Source of the DNA: Kaistella sp. SH40-3 | Lineage (GTDB): Bacteria; Bacteroidota; Bacteroidia; Flavobacteriales; Weeksellaceae | Direction of reading: 5' to 3' | Assembly: GCF_030686865.1 (NCBI RefSeq) | Contig: NZ_JAQYUS010000002.1 | Location: 124,001 to 188,000 of the forward strand | DNA: 64,000 nucleotides | Part shown: one piece after another, positions 1 through 8,898 of the stretch | Numbering within the stretch: position 1 is the first letter of the stretch | Layout of the letters: each line of letters starts with the position of its first letter | Translations under genes and position numbers: made by a program | Notes under the pieces: model-generated | Databases searched by the model: none | What the model saw: only the letters and a program-made list of their open reading frames with translations | What the model was told of the DNA's origin: nothing

Positions 1-2033
1 ATGTTTTAGCTAATGTTCCTTCTGTAGATGTTGATACCGATGGTACAGTTTCGATGAGAGGAAACTCTAACGTGAAATTCTTAATCAACGGAAAACCATC
101 TGCTCTTCTTGGAATTGATAGTGGCCCAGGTGGTTTGCAATCGATCCCCGCAGATCAAATTGAAAGAATTGAAGTCATTACCAATCCTTCTTCAAAATTT
201 GAAGCGAGTGGAACTGCAGGGATTTTAAATATTATTTTAAAGAAAACCAAAGGAATGGGTTTCAACGGTAGCGTTACCGGAAGTTTAGGATATTTACCAA
301 GTACTAATTTAAATACAAATTTGAGTTGGAAAAAAGGCAACTGGACTTGGTTCCTTAATGGTGGCGGTGGTTACCGAAAAGGAGAAGGAAAAAATGATAG
401 TAATACTCGATTTTTTGATCAAACGAGTCTTGCAACAACCAGATACTTCGAACAAAATTCACGTAACAAAAGTGAAAGCAATAACTATAATGCGACCGGA
501 GGATTTGCAGTTGATTTAACGGAAAAAACCTCTTTCAACCTTTCGGGTATGATTAGAAGTTCCGATAGTAACAGCGATAATAAAGTAGATAACTTTAATT
601 ATAATGCTTCCAGAGTGTTAACGGATTACTCGCAAACCAATGCTTTAGGTACGGGTGACAACCTTTCATTGCAAGGTGATATTGGTTTAGATCATAAGTT
701 CAATACCAATGGGCATAACGTTTCATTATCCTTAAGTGTACAGAGAAGCAATAATGAATCGACGGAAGATTCCAGACAATACAATTCGTCTGTTTTTCAA
801 TATGGAAGTTTAGGGGATAACAATACCATTAACAAATCAATCATTGGTAAAATCGATTATGAATTGCCAATCGGGGAAAAATCGAAATTAGAAGCAGGTT
901 ACCGAATTGATAATAATGTGAATGATTACGATTTCCTGAATAAAGAAACAGATTCATTTTTAAATTATGGCGTTGCAGAAAAATACAGTGGTAATACTGT
1001 TTACGATGAAATGATTAATGCTGGGTATGCGCAGTTTAAAAGTAAAGTTGATAAGTTAGGTTACCAAGTTGGTTTAAGAGCAGAGCAATCAAACATCGAA
1101 ATTAGTTATTTAGGATATACTGGCGCAAAAGATTCAAACAAAAAGAGTTACTTAGGATTTTTCCCAAGTGTATTTTTGAGTTATGATTTAGGAAGTACCA
1201 ACGATCAGTTATTATTGAATTATTCCAGAAGAATTAACAGACCACGTTCTTGGTTCTTGATTCCTTACCCGACTTCGTTGGCAAACCGTCAAAATTTATT
1301 TCAGGGTAATGGTGATTTGAATCCGTCTTACATCGACTCTTTCGAATTAGGATACGCCATTCAGAAGAAAAAATTCACCATCAATCCAACTTTATATTTT
1401 AGAAAAACTACGGACGATGTTAAATTTGTGGTTTTGCGTGAAGCAGTCGGTTCAGATGTTTTAATTACCACCCCTAATAATGTAGGAAGTGAAACGAGTT
1501 ACGGTTTAGATTTTAACGTAACTGCTGATTTATTCCCTTGGTATAAAATTATGGCGAGTGCAGATCTTTTCGGATATAAATCAGAAGGTTCTTATTTTGA
1601 TGCCACAAGAATGGATAAACCATTATCTTTTGATGGTTCAGGATTCTCAACCAGAATTCGTTTAACCAACACTTTCAAAATCGATAAAACGATGAGCATG
1701 CAAGTACAAGGTTTCTTCAGAGGTGGACAAAAAACCGCTTCCAGCCTAAGCAAAGATATGTATGTCTTAAATTTTGGAGCCAACAAAACCATCTGGAAAA
1801 ATAACGGTACCATCGCATTTAATATTCAGGATATTTTAGGAACCAGAGGTAGAAATGTAACCAGTTTCGGTTCGGGTTTTGAAAAAGACTCCTATATGAG
1901 GTGGAACCCAAGAAGTTTCAATGTTTCGTTGACTTACCGTTTCAAACAAGGTGAGAAAGTAGATGCACCGAAACGTAAAAAAGATATTAACGCGAATAGT
2001 CAAGGTGGTGACGATCAAGGCCCACCGATGTAA
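1..2033 (+). CDS. TonB-dependent receptor / outer-membrane beta-barrel protein, 5' end missing
   Basis: The reading frame is open from base 3, so the gene begins before the window; the Met at 54 is internal. The first visible residues (VLANVPSVDVDTDG, then SMRGN and INGKPSALLG) are the typical plug-domain motif of TonB-dependent receptors, followed by DQIERIEVITNPSSKFEASG at the plug end. The rest is a long run of alternating polar/aromatic strands as in the OMP beta-barrel family often annotated as outer membrane beta-barrel protein. The last strand (SFNVSLTYRFKQ) is followed by an unusual hydrophilic tail of about 30 residues rich in Lys, Asp and Gly. It acts in the outer membrane, probably in uptake of a TonB-dependent substrate; the substrate cannot be read from the sequence. 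A hairpin terminator follows at 2061. Confidence 0.88.
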   Translation, partial: VLANVPSVDVDTDGTVSMRGNSNVKFLINGKPSALLGIDSGPGGLQSIPADQIERIEVITNPSSKFEASGTAGILNIILKKTKGMGFNGSVTGSLGYLPSTNLNTNLSWKKGNWTWFLNGGGGYRKGEGKNDSNTRFFDQTSLATTRYFEQNSRNKSESNNYNATGGFAVDLTEKTSFNLSGMIRSSDSNSDNKVDNFNYNASRVLTDYSQTNALGTGDNLSLQGDIGLDHKFNTNGHNVSLSLSVQRSNNESTEDSRQYNSSVFQYGSLGDNNTINKSIIGKIDYELPIGEKSKLEAGYRIDNNVNDYDFLNKETDSFLNYGVAEKYSGNTVYDEMINAGYAQFKSKVDKLGYQVGLRAEQSNIEISYLGYTGAKDSNKKSYLGFFPSVFLSYDLGSTNDQLLLNYSRRINRPRSWFLIPYPTSLANRQNLFQGNGDLNPSYIDSFELGYAIQKKKFTINPTLYFRKTTDDVKFVVLREAVGSDVLITTPNNVGSETSYGLDFNVTADLFPWYKIMASADLFGYKSEGSYFDATRMDKPLSFDGSGFSTRIRLTNTFKIDKTMSMQVQGFFRGGQKTASSLSKDMYVLNFGANKTIWKNNGTIAFNIQDILGTRGRNVTSFGSGFEKDSYMRWNPRSFNVSLTYRFKQGEKVDAPKRKKDINANSQGGDDQGPPM

Positions 2034-2060
2034 TTTTTAAAGAATTACAATTGAGATACA

Positions 2061-2093
2061 AAAAATCCTGAAATTAATTTTTCAGGATTTTTT
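2061..2093. terminator. Bidirectional intrinsic terminator between receptor and galE
   Basis: A 13-bp arm AAAAATCCTGAAA pairs with TTTCAGGATTTTT across a short loop, with A-rich and T-rich flanks on the two sides. It sits between two convergent genes and can serve both. Confidence 0.8.
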
Positions 2094-2106
2094 GTATAAT
2101 ATAGTT

Positions 2107-3126
2107 TTACTTTCTGCTTTCTAAATACTTCTGCCATTCCCAGGTGGTGCGCAAGGCTTCATCTAAAGATGTTTCGGCTTTCCAACCGAGTTCTCGTTCG
2201 GCCTTGTCTGCGTTTGCATAAGCGATAGTGATATCACCTGCTCTTCGTTCACAGATTTGATAAGGAACTTTCACCTCATTCGCTCTTTCAAAAGATTCTA
2301 CAACTTCTAAAACCGAAGAACCTTTTCCGGTTCCTAAATTATAAATATCAATTACTGTATCCGAATTTTCAGCCATTAATTTCTGCAAGGCTTTAACGTG
2401 GGCTTTTGCCAAATCAACGACATAAACATAATCACGAACTGCAGTTCCATCTGGCGTATCATAATCATTTCCCCAAATCGAAAGTTTTTCACGAATTCCA
2501 GACGCCGTTTGCGTAACATAAGGAACTAAATTATTGGGAACTCCAATTGGCAATTCACCTAATAACGCCGTTGGATGCGAACCAATCGGATTAAAATACC
2601 GAAGCAAAGAAACTTTCTTTTTGTACGCCGTAGCAAAATCTTTCAGAATCTCCTCGCCCATTTGCTTGGTTTTTCCGTAAGATGATTCCGGCATTTTCAA
2701 CGGCGTATTTTCATCAATCGGTTGTTGATCTGCCTGACCGTAAACCGTACAGGAAGAACTAAAAATGAAATTAGAAATATTTCTGGCTTTAAACTCCTGA
2801 AGAATATTAATTAAAGAAAATAAATTATTTTCATAATAATCCAACGGTTTTTCCTGACTCTCTCCTACTGCTTTGAAGGCAGCAAAATTAATACAGCCAT
2901 CGATTTCGTACGCTTCAAAAACTTGATAAAGCAATTCTTTTCTTTTTAAGTCAAATGGAAAAAAAACGGGTCTTTTACCTGCGACTTTCTCAATATTATC
3001 TAGAATAAATTTCTCCGAATTTGACATATCATCAACAATGATGACATGAAAATTATTTTGTAAAAGTTCTACCACCGTGTGAGAACCAATATAACCGAGA
3101 CCGCCGGTAACGAGTATTGTCTTCAT
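2107..3126 (-). CDS. galE: UDP-glucose 4-epimerase
   Basis: This protein of 339 residues interconverts UDP-glucose and UDP-galactose with bound NAD. It has the N-terminal Rossmann motif GGLGYIG (residues 8-14), the SSSCTVYG segment carrying the active-site Ser around 124, and the catalytic pair Tyr150/Lys154 in SYGKTK. Length and the C-terminal sequence (GTGKGSSVLEVV, YANADKAERELGW) fit bacterial GalE throughout. It follows the aminotransferase gene by only 3 bases on the same strand, so the two are very likely one transcript, which suggests a role in supplying sugars for surface polysaccharide or glycolipid. Identification is firm; the exact substrate preference (UDP-Glc or UDP-GlcNAc) is not resolved. 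Confidence 0.93.
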   Translation of the reverse strand: MKTILVTGGLGYIGSHTVVELLQNNFHVIIVDDMSNSEKFILDNIEKVAGKRPVFFPFDLKRKELLYQVFEAYEIDGCINFAAFKAVGESQEKPLDYYENNLFSLINILQEFKARNISNFIFSSSCTVYGQADQQPIDENTPLKMPESSYGKTKQMGEEILKDFATAYKKKVSLLRYFNPIGSHPTALLGELPIGVPNNLVPYVTQTASGIREKLSIWGNDYDTPDGTAVRDYVYVVDLAKAHVKALQKLMAENSDTVIDIYNLGTGKGSSVLEVVESFERANEVKVPYQICERRAGDITIAYANADKAERELGWKAETSLDEALRTTWEWQKYLESRK

Positions 3127-3129
3127 TAA

Positions 3130-4257
3130 CTACTTATTCATAAATTCCAAAACCGCATCTGAAATATATTTCAACTGCTCATCATCTAATTCGGTATGCA
3201 TCGGCAAAGAAATAACTTGCTCCAATAATTTATCGGTATTTACAAAATCAGCATCATTACTTTCCTGGAAATAGGCTTTTTGTTTTCTCAATGCAACCGG
3301 ATAATAAATCATGGCTGGAATTTCTTTCTCCGTTAAGAATTGTTGTAATTCATTTCTTTTTCCGTTCAGAATTCTCAGGGTATATTGATGAAAAACGTGG
3401 CTGGAATTTTCTGCTCTTGTCGGTATTAAAATGTCTTTGCAATCGGCAAATGCTTCATCATAATAGTCCGCTGCTTTTCTTCTCGCTTCGTTATACGTAT
3501 CTAATAAAGTTAGTTTTTTTCTTAAAACCGTCGCTTGAATACTGTCTAAACGGGAATTTACGCCAACCTCATCGTGGTAATATCTTTCGTACATTCCGTG
3601 ATTTACGATGCCTCTTATTTTGTGTGCGAGTTCATCATCATTGGTGAAAATTGCACCACCATCACCATAACATCCTAAATTTTTGGAAGGAAAGAAAGAA
3701 GTCGTTCCCATAATTCCCATCGTTCCAGATTTTTTCACGGTTCCATCAGAAAAAGTAAATTCAGAGCCAATTGCTTGGGCATTATCTTCGATCACCGCAA
3801 GATTATGTTCTTTGGCAATCTTTAAAACCTCTTCCATATTAGAACATTGACCAAACAAATGAACTGGAATAATCGCTTTGGTTTTCGGCGTAATTGCTGC
3901 TTTTAGTTTTTCGGTATCGATGGTAAAAGTATCGTAATCTACATCCACTAAAACCGATTTTAATTTTAATAAATGAATGACTTCTACGGTTGCTGCAAAA
4001 GTAAAATCGGAGGTAATCACTTCGTCACCTTCCTGTAAATTCAAAGCCATTAAAGAAATTTGCAAAGCATCAGTCCCATTTGCACAAGGGATTACGTGTT
4101 TTACATCAAGATAAGTTTCTAATTCGGATTGGAAAGATTTTACCTCAGGTCCATTAATAAATGCTGCAGTATTTAAAACATTGAGAATTGCATTATCTAC
4201 CTCTGACTTTATTTTATAATATTGACTTTGAAGGTCAACCATCTGAATCTTTTTCAT
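3130..4257 (-). CDS. DegT/DnrJ/EryC1/StrS family sugar-nucleotide aminotransferase
   Basis: A 375-residue PLP-dependent fold-type I aminotransferase that acts on keto-sugar nucleotides. Visible features are PCANGTDALQISL near residue 57 (cofactor phosphate region), VIEDNAQ (Asp158, ring nitrogen contact), and TSFFPSKNLGCYGDGGA with the Schiff-base Lys at 192. The SKNLGCYGDGG signature resembles WbpE/WlbC-type enzymes that make amino sugars for O-antigen, but the sequence alone does not fix the substrate. It is the first gene of a two-gene transcript with galE. The upstream 343 bases contain no convincing minus-strand -7 box. Confidence 0.88.
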   Translation of the reverse strand: MKKIQMVDLQSQYYKIKSEVDNAILNVLNTAAFINGPEVKSFQSELETYLDVKHVIPCANGTDALQISLMALNLQEGDEVITSDFTFAATVEVIHLLKLKSVLVDVDYDTFTIDTEKLKAAITPKTKAIIPVHLFGQCSNMEEVLKIAKEHNLAVIEDNAQAIGSEFTFSDGTVKKSGTMGIMGTTSFFPSKNLGCYGDGGAIFTNDDELAHKIRGIVNHGMYERYYHDEVGVNSRLDSIQATVLRKKLTLLDTYNEARRKAADYYDEAFADCKDILIPTRAENSSHVFHQYTLRILNGKRNELQQFLTEKEIPAMIYYPVALRKQKAYFQESNDADFVNTDKLLEQVISLPMHTELDDEQLKYISDAVLEFMNK

Positions 4258-4600
4258 ATGAAAATTTTATTGGTTTTATTGGTCATATGCAATCGCTTAT
4301 CTTCTTTAGTATTTTTTACAGAACATTAATGGCGATTTCATAAAAAAAATATTTCCTCAAATTTACTAAAATTAAGTTTTTTAAAAAACTAATTCGCTTG
4401 AATGTTTGTTAGTCTATGACAAAGTTTGTTATATGAGAATTTTCAAAATATGATGATTTAATTCCAGATGCGGCAAACGATATATTGATAAAAACGGAAA
4501 CAAAACGCGTATCATACACCACCGTTAAGACATATTCAACAAAAACACTGAAAAATCATTAGTATTTTTCTATTTTTGTTATACTTTAATAATTAATAAA
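4258..4600. other. Intergenic region between divergent aminotransferase and subtilase genes
   Basis: This stretch of 343 bases is A+T-rich with no plausible ORF. It contains a small palindrome ACAAAGTTTGT at 4419-4429, which could be a binding site, and the subtilase -7 box at 4571. Nothing else is recognisable. Confidence 0.6.
4571..4578 (+). promoter_or_regulatory. -7 box of the subtilase gene
   Basis: TATTTTTG fits the Bacteroidota consensus TAnnTTTG exactly and lies 22 bases before the ATG at 4601. No clear TTTG -33 box is seen at the expected distance. Confidence 0.6.
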
Positions 4601-6205
4601 ATGAAAAAATTTCTATCGGTTTTTATCTTCTTACTATTCATTTCTACTCAGGCACAAACAGAACTTGTTTTTGTCTTCTTTAAAGACAAACCCAATAAAG
4701 CAGCGTTTTATGCAAATCCGCTTTCAGAATTATCGCAAAAATCGCTAGACAGAAGAACCAAATTCGCCATCGCACTGAACGATCAAGATGCGCCGATCGA
4801 GCCCTCGTATATTCAAAATATAAAAAATTTAGGATTTACCGTGGATGATTATTCTAAATGGATGAACGGTATTGCGGTGAATGCAACTGCAGCACAAATT
4901 GAAACCCTTCGAAACCAAACGTATGTGCAATCTGTAGAGCGTTTTATTAAACATCCGAATGGTGGAAAAAGCAATGCAGAAAAAGTAAATAAATTTGACG
5001 AATTTAATAATGCAATCGCGAAAACCACTTTTAATTATGGGTTAAGTTTAGCACAAATCAATCAGGTTAATCTTCGTCCGTTACATATTGCAGGTTACAC
5101 GGGGACAGGCGTTACCATTGCAGTTATCGACAGCGGTTTTCCAACTGTAGACACAGGTTCAGTTTATGCAAGGATTAGAAATAACGGACAAATCAAAGGC
5201 GGTTATAATTTCATCAGCAAAAACAACGACTTTTACAACACTTCCTTAAACGCCCATGGTTCTTACTGTTTAGGCGTTATTGCAGGTTATGTACAAAATA
5301 GTTTTGTAGGTACAGCACCCGATGCGAATTTTTACCTTTATGCAACTGAAGATGCTTACAACGAAATACCCGAAGAGCAATTGTATTGGGCAGAAGCGGC
5401 GGAAGAAGCAGATCGAAAAGGAGTAGATTTAATTACGACTTCATTGGGTTATTATGATTTCGACGATTCGCGTTATAATTTATTATATTCTGATATGAAT
5501 GGAACCACTTCTTTCATCGCTAGAGCCGCACAAATCGCGACCGAAAAAGGAATCTTCGTTTTGGCTGCGGCTGGAAATGAAGCGCAAAAACCTTGGCATT
5601 ACATCATTACTCCAGCAGATAATGCTAAAGTATTTACGGTGGGTGCGGTAGCCTCAACTGGCTCCAGTTCAACCTTTTCTTCCTTTGGTCCAAATGCGGT
5701 CGGAGTAATTAAACCCGATGGAAGCGCAAGAGGAACTTCAACATATATGGGTTACAACAATTCAGTAACCACGAGCAACGGAACATCATTCGCCACACCT
5801 CTTGCCGCTGGTGGAGTCGCCTGTTTGATTGAAGCAATGCCGACAAAAACGGTAGATGAACTCAGTAATTTACTCCGTCAAAACGCATCTCTTTATCCAG
5901 GTACCGATCCACAAAAAGGATATGGAATTTTGAATTTTGGCAAAACTTGGAATACGACTTTAGCAGCAGTCAATTCTGACAAGAAATTGACATTGCAAAT
6001 TTATCCAAACCCTGTCTCTAAAACGTTCACTATTAAAACCGATGAAAAAATTATTTCTGTGGAATTGTATGATACTTTAGGACAGAAAGTTCAAGCAATG
6101 AAAAATGACAAAAGCAACAATATCGAACGATTGGAAAAAGGAGTTTACTTTTTAAAAGTTAAAACAGAAAAAAATCAATACATTGAAAAATTGATTAAAG
6201 AATAA
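4601..6205 (+). CDS. Secreted S8 subtilisin-like serine protease with type IX sorting domain
   Basis: A protein of 534 residues starting with a signal peptide (hydrophobic core, likely cut after STQAQ near 19). The subtilase triad is Asp177 in AVIDSG, His219 in NAHGSYC and Ser396 in NGTSFATP; AAAGNEAQ contributes the oxyanion Asn. About 70 C-terminal residues from YPNPVSKTF to the end, with GVYFLKVKTE, match the type A sorting domain read by the type IX system. The enzyme is therefore expected to cross the outer membrane and be trimmed by a PorU-type sortase, such as the one at 35.6 kb here. The segment between signal peptide and triad is probably a propeptide. It is a single-gene unit between its own -7 box and a terminator. 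Confidence 0.93.
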   Translation: MKKFLSVFIFLLFISTQAQTELVFVFFKDKPNKAAFYANPLSELSQKSLDRRTKFAIALNDQDAPIEPSYIQNIKNLGFTVDDYSKWMNGIAVNATAAQIETLRNQTYVQSVERFIKHPNGGKSNAEKVNKFDEFNNAIAKTTFNYGLSLAQINQVNLRPLHIAGYTGTGVTIAVIDSGFPTVDTGSVYARIRNNGQIKGGYNFISKNNDFYNTSLNAHGSYCLGVIAGYVQNSFVGTAPDANFYLYATEDAYNEIPEEQLYWAEAAEEADRKGVDLITTSLGYYDFDDSRYNLLYSDMNGTTSFIARAAQIATEKGIFVLAAAGNEAQKPWHYIITPADNAKVFTVGAVASTGSSSTFSSFGPNAVGVIKPDGSARGTSTYMGYNNSVTTSNGTSFATPLAAGGVACLIEAMPTKTVDELSNLLRQNASLYPGTDPQKGYGILNFGKTWNTTLAAVNSDKKLTLQIYPNPVSKTFTIKTDEKIISVELYDTLGQKVQAMKNDKSNNIERLEKGVYFLKVKTEKNQYIEKLIKE

Positions 6206-6230
6206 GAGTTTAATTTCCTTTTATGTCATA

Positions 6231-6263
6231 AAAAAAGACCTTCATTTTCGGAAGGTCTTTTTG
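6231..6263. terminator. Bidirectional terminator between subtilase and ppc
   Basis: A 12-bp perfect stem (AAAAAGACCTTC / GAAGGTCTTTTT) with a 7-base loop and T/A runs on the two sides, lying between convergent genes. Confidence 0.87.
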
Positions 6264-6266
6264 TTT

Positions 6267-8810
6267 TTAAGCCGAGTTTCGACTCGCATTAATATTTCCA
6301 AATAAGGATCGCATTACGAGTTTTTCGTAGGCTTCCCGATTTCCTTCGTTTTTCTGAATTTTGATTAAAGCATATTGCTGAATACTCAACAGTGGTAAAA
6401 CAATTCTTTCCCGAATTCTCACCGACATTTGAGAAAGTGGTTCTTCTTCCATCAATTCGCGGAATCCTGTTAACTCGAGCATCATTTCTTTTGAGAGGTT
6501 ATATTCCTCAAAAAGAATTGTCCAGAATTCGCCGAATTTTTCATTTTTCTTCATATAAGAAGTTAGTGGAAAATACGATTTATTCATGCTCATCATGGAG
6601 TTTAACACTAAAGTTTTAAAGAAATCAGAACCTTTGTACATGCTCTTCACTTCATCAAATCGACCTTGGTTTTTTAATTCTTTTAAGGCAAATCCGAAAC
6701 CGAAAAAGCCGGGAACATTCTGTTTTAATTGACTCCAAGAACCAACAAAAGGAATCGCGCGCAAATCTTCAAATTTTAGTTCGCCTCCAACTCCTCGCTT
6801 GGTTGGGCGGCTTCCGATGTTGGTTTTTCCGTAATATTCGAGCGTACTCATTTCCTGCAAATAAGGAACAAATCGTGGATGCGCTTTTAAATCAGAATAT
6901 TTTTTATAACTGATTTCCGCTAATTCTTCAATGAGTTTTCTTTCCTTTTCGGTTAAATCTTTTTTAGCATTTTTAAAGACATCATTTTCAATTCCGGCCG
7001 TTAATAATTGTTCAAAATTATATTTCGCCTGATCTTTATTCCCAAACACACTCGTGATCGTTTGTCCCTGAACCGTTAATTCTATTTGATGATTGGCAAT
7101 TGTTTTCCCTTGAGAAGCATAGAAATCGTGAGTCTTTCCGCCACCTCTTGCAGGCGGTCCGCCACGACCATCAAAGAAAATAACTTTAATTCCATACTCA
7201 TCAGAAATCTTGGTTAACTGCTCTTTGGTTTCATAAATTTCCCAATTGGCTTTTAGATAGCCACCGTCTTTTGTTCCATCAGAAAAGCCGAGCATAATGG
7301 TTTGTTCATTTCCGCGTCTTTCCAAATGCTTTTTATAAATCGGAAGCTCATATAATTGTTTCATCACATTTTCGCCAGCATCTAAACCTTCCATGGTTTC
7401 GAAAAGCGGAACAATATCCATTTTGATTTCCTCCTCTTTATAACCACAAAGTCGGAAGAGTGCGTAAACATTCAGTACTTCTTTGATATGATCTGAATTA
7501 GAAATAATGTAGCGGTGCATTCCGCGTTCGCCGTTTTTCTGTTGGATGCTTTTAATATTATAGATATTTTGTAAAGTATCTTTGGTAATTCCTTCAAAAT
7601 CATTTGGATTCAAAATAACATGAGTATCTAAAAGCCAATCTAATTTCTCCTGTTCGGAAATAGATTTAATATTTAAATCTGATTTTTTAGCAATAATTTC
7701 ATCAATGATTTGTTGATGAACACGACTGTCTTGGCGAATATCCAAGGTCGCAAAATGAGTTCCGAAAATATTGACCCTATCTTTAAAATCTTCTAACAGA
7801 TTTTTAAAAAGTCCATTATGCTGTTCGAGAAGAATTTTTTGTGCTTCTTTTACTTTTGCTAAAATCTCTTCGGTTGAAATATCTTTTTCTTGTTTAAAAA
7901 TAACATCATACAATTCATCACTTAAACGATCTAAAATTTCAGAAACCCCACGGAAACTCAGTCGTCTTCTCAGATTTTTCAAATGCGCATAATAGGATTT
8001 CAATATGGAAAGATGAAGTTCCTGAGCGACTTGCTGCGTAATTTCTGCAGTTACAAAAGGGTTTCCATCGCGATCACCGCCGGGCCAAAATCCCATTTGA
8101 ATAACATCTGTATTTGGAGTAAAGTTTTGCGTACTAAACGAGTTCTTCAATTTTTTATATAGTTCACCAATGGTGTCGTAATACACATATCGAAGGTAAA
8201 AAATAATGCTCAATGCTTCATCTAAAGGACTTGGTTTTTCTTTATTAAGGAAAGGCGTTTTGCCTAACTGTTGCAAAAGCATGTCGATATCGGTCACCGA
8301 ATCATTAATAATTGCGGTGCGTAAATCATGCAAAATCCGCTGTACAGAATTAGGATAAAACTGTGTTGGATGCGCCGTAAAAACTACTTTAATGGCAAAA
8401 TCTTTCAACTTTTTTCTCGTGGTTTCTAACTGATGTTCCTGCAAAGCACGCTCATGAAGTTGAAGAATGGTTCCCGCATCACTTTCAGAATGCAGTTGTG
8501 GAAATGCTGCATCTTCAATGCTATCGTATAATACCACTTGCCGTTCGATATACTGAATGATTTTAAAAAGCAATTCTGTTTTCTGTTCTTCGGTTTTCAG
8601 TTCGGTATGTTTACTGAAAAACTCTTCTACAATTTCTTCAGGATTTTTCTCGGCTTCATAACCCAGTCTGCTTTCCTCATAAAGAAAAGGCAGCAACATG
8701 CCGATATTCGACATTTTATCATAGGGCAAACTCATGAAAAGCGAGTTGTAAATCTGGAATTTATTCTCGACCAATTGGCGGAATTTTTCTTTTTTTTCTT
8801 CGTGTAGCAT
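6267..8810 (-). CDS. ppc: Phosphoenolpyruvate carboxylase
   Basis: This 847-residue enzyme carboxylates PEP to oxaloacetate, replenishing the TCA cycle. Signature segments are FTAHPTQ (catalytic His147), GFWPGGDRDGNPFV, MLGFSDGTKDGGYL, the glycine-rich loop DGRGGPPARGGG and SRPTKRG. It is shorter than the roughly 880-residue enterobacterial enzyme. The C-terminus ends RNSA, whereas PEPC normally ends in (Q/R)NTG, a tail that reaches the active site; the final Gly is thus Ala here. The region FVGSWSQLKQNVPGFFGFG replaces the usual FAWTQNR segment but keeps its position. It appears to be a single-gene transcript ending at the hairpin at 6231-6263. Confidence 0.95.
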   Translation of the reverse strand: MLHEEKKEKFRQLVENKFQIYNSLFMSLPYDKMSNIGMLLPFLYEESRLGYEAEKNPEEIVEEFFSKHTELKTEEQKTELLFKIIQYIERQVVLYDSIEDAAFPQLHSESDAGTILQLHERALQEHQLETTRKKLKDFAIKVVFTAHPTQFYPNSVQRILHDLRTAIINDSVTDIDMLLQQLGKTPFLNKEKPSPLDEALSIIFYLRYVYYDTIGELYKKLKNSFSTQNFTPNTDVIQMGFWPGGDRDGNPFVTAEITQQVAQELHLSILKSYYAHLKNLRRRLSFRGVSEILDRLSDELYDVIFKQEKDISTEEILAKVKEAQKILLEQHNGLFKNLLEDFKDRVNIFGTHFATLDIRQDSRVHQQIIDEIIAKKSDLNIKSISEQEKLDWLLDTHVILNPNDFEGITKDTLQNIYNIKSIQQKNGERGMHRYIISNSDHIKEVLNVYALFRLCGYKEEEIKMDIVPLFETMEGLDAGENVMKQLYELPIYKKHLERRGNEQTIMLGFSDGTKDGGYLKANWEIYETKEQLTKISDEYGIKVIFFDGRGGPPARGGGKTHDFYASQGKTIANHQIELTVQGQTITSVFGNKDQAKYNFEQLLTAGIENDVFKNAKKDLTEKERKLIEELAEISYKKYSDLKAHPRFVPYLQEMSTLEYYGKTNIGSRPTKRGVGGELKFEDLRAIPFVGSWSQLKQNVPGFFGFGFALKELKNQGRFDEVKSMYKGSDFFKTLVLNSMMSMNKSYFPLTSYMKKNEKFGEFWTILFEEYNLSKEMMLELTGFRELMEEEPLSQMSVRIRERIVLPLLSIQQYALIKIQKNEGNREAYEKLVMRSLFGNINASRNSA

Positions 8811-8898
8811 CTAACAAATTTAGGGCAATTTTATTTTTAAAACGCTGAAAGTAAATAAAAAAAATATGATTTTGAGTTGAAATTTGTATCTTCATTAG

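Noticed and set aside
1-53. Start of the TonB receptor at base 54
   Set aside because: The frame is open to the left and encodes the conserved plug motif before this Met, so it is internal.
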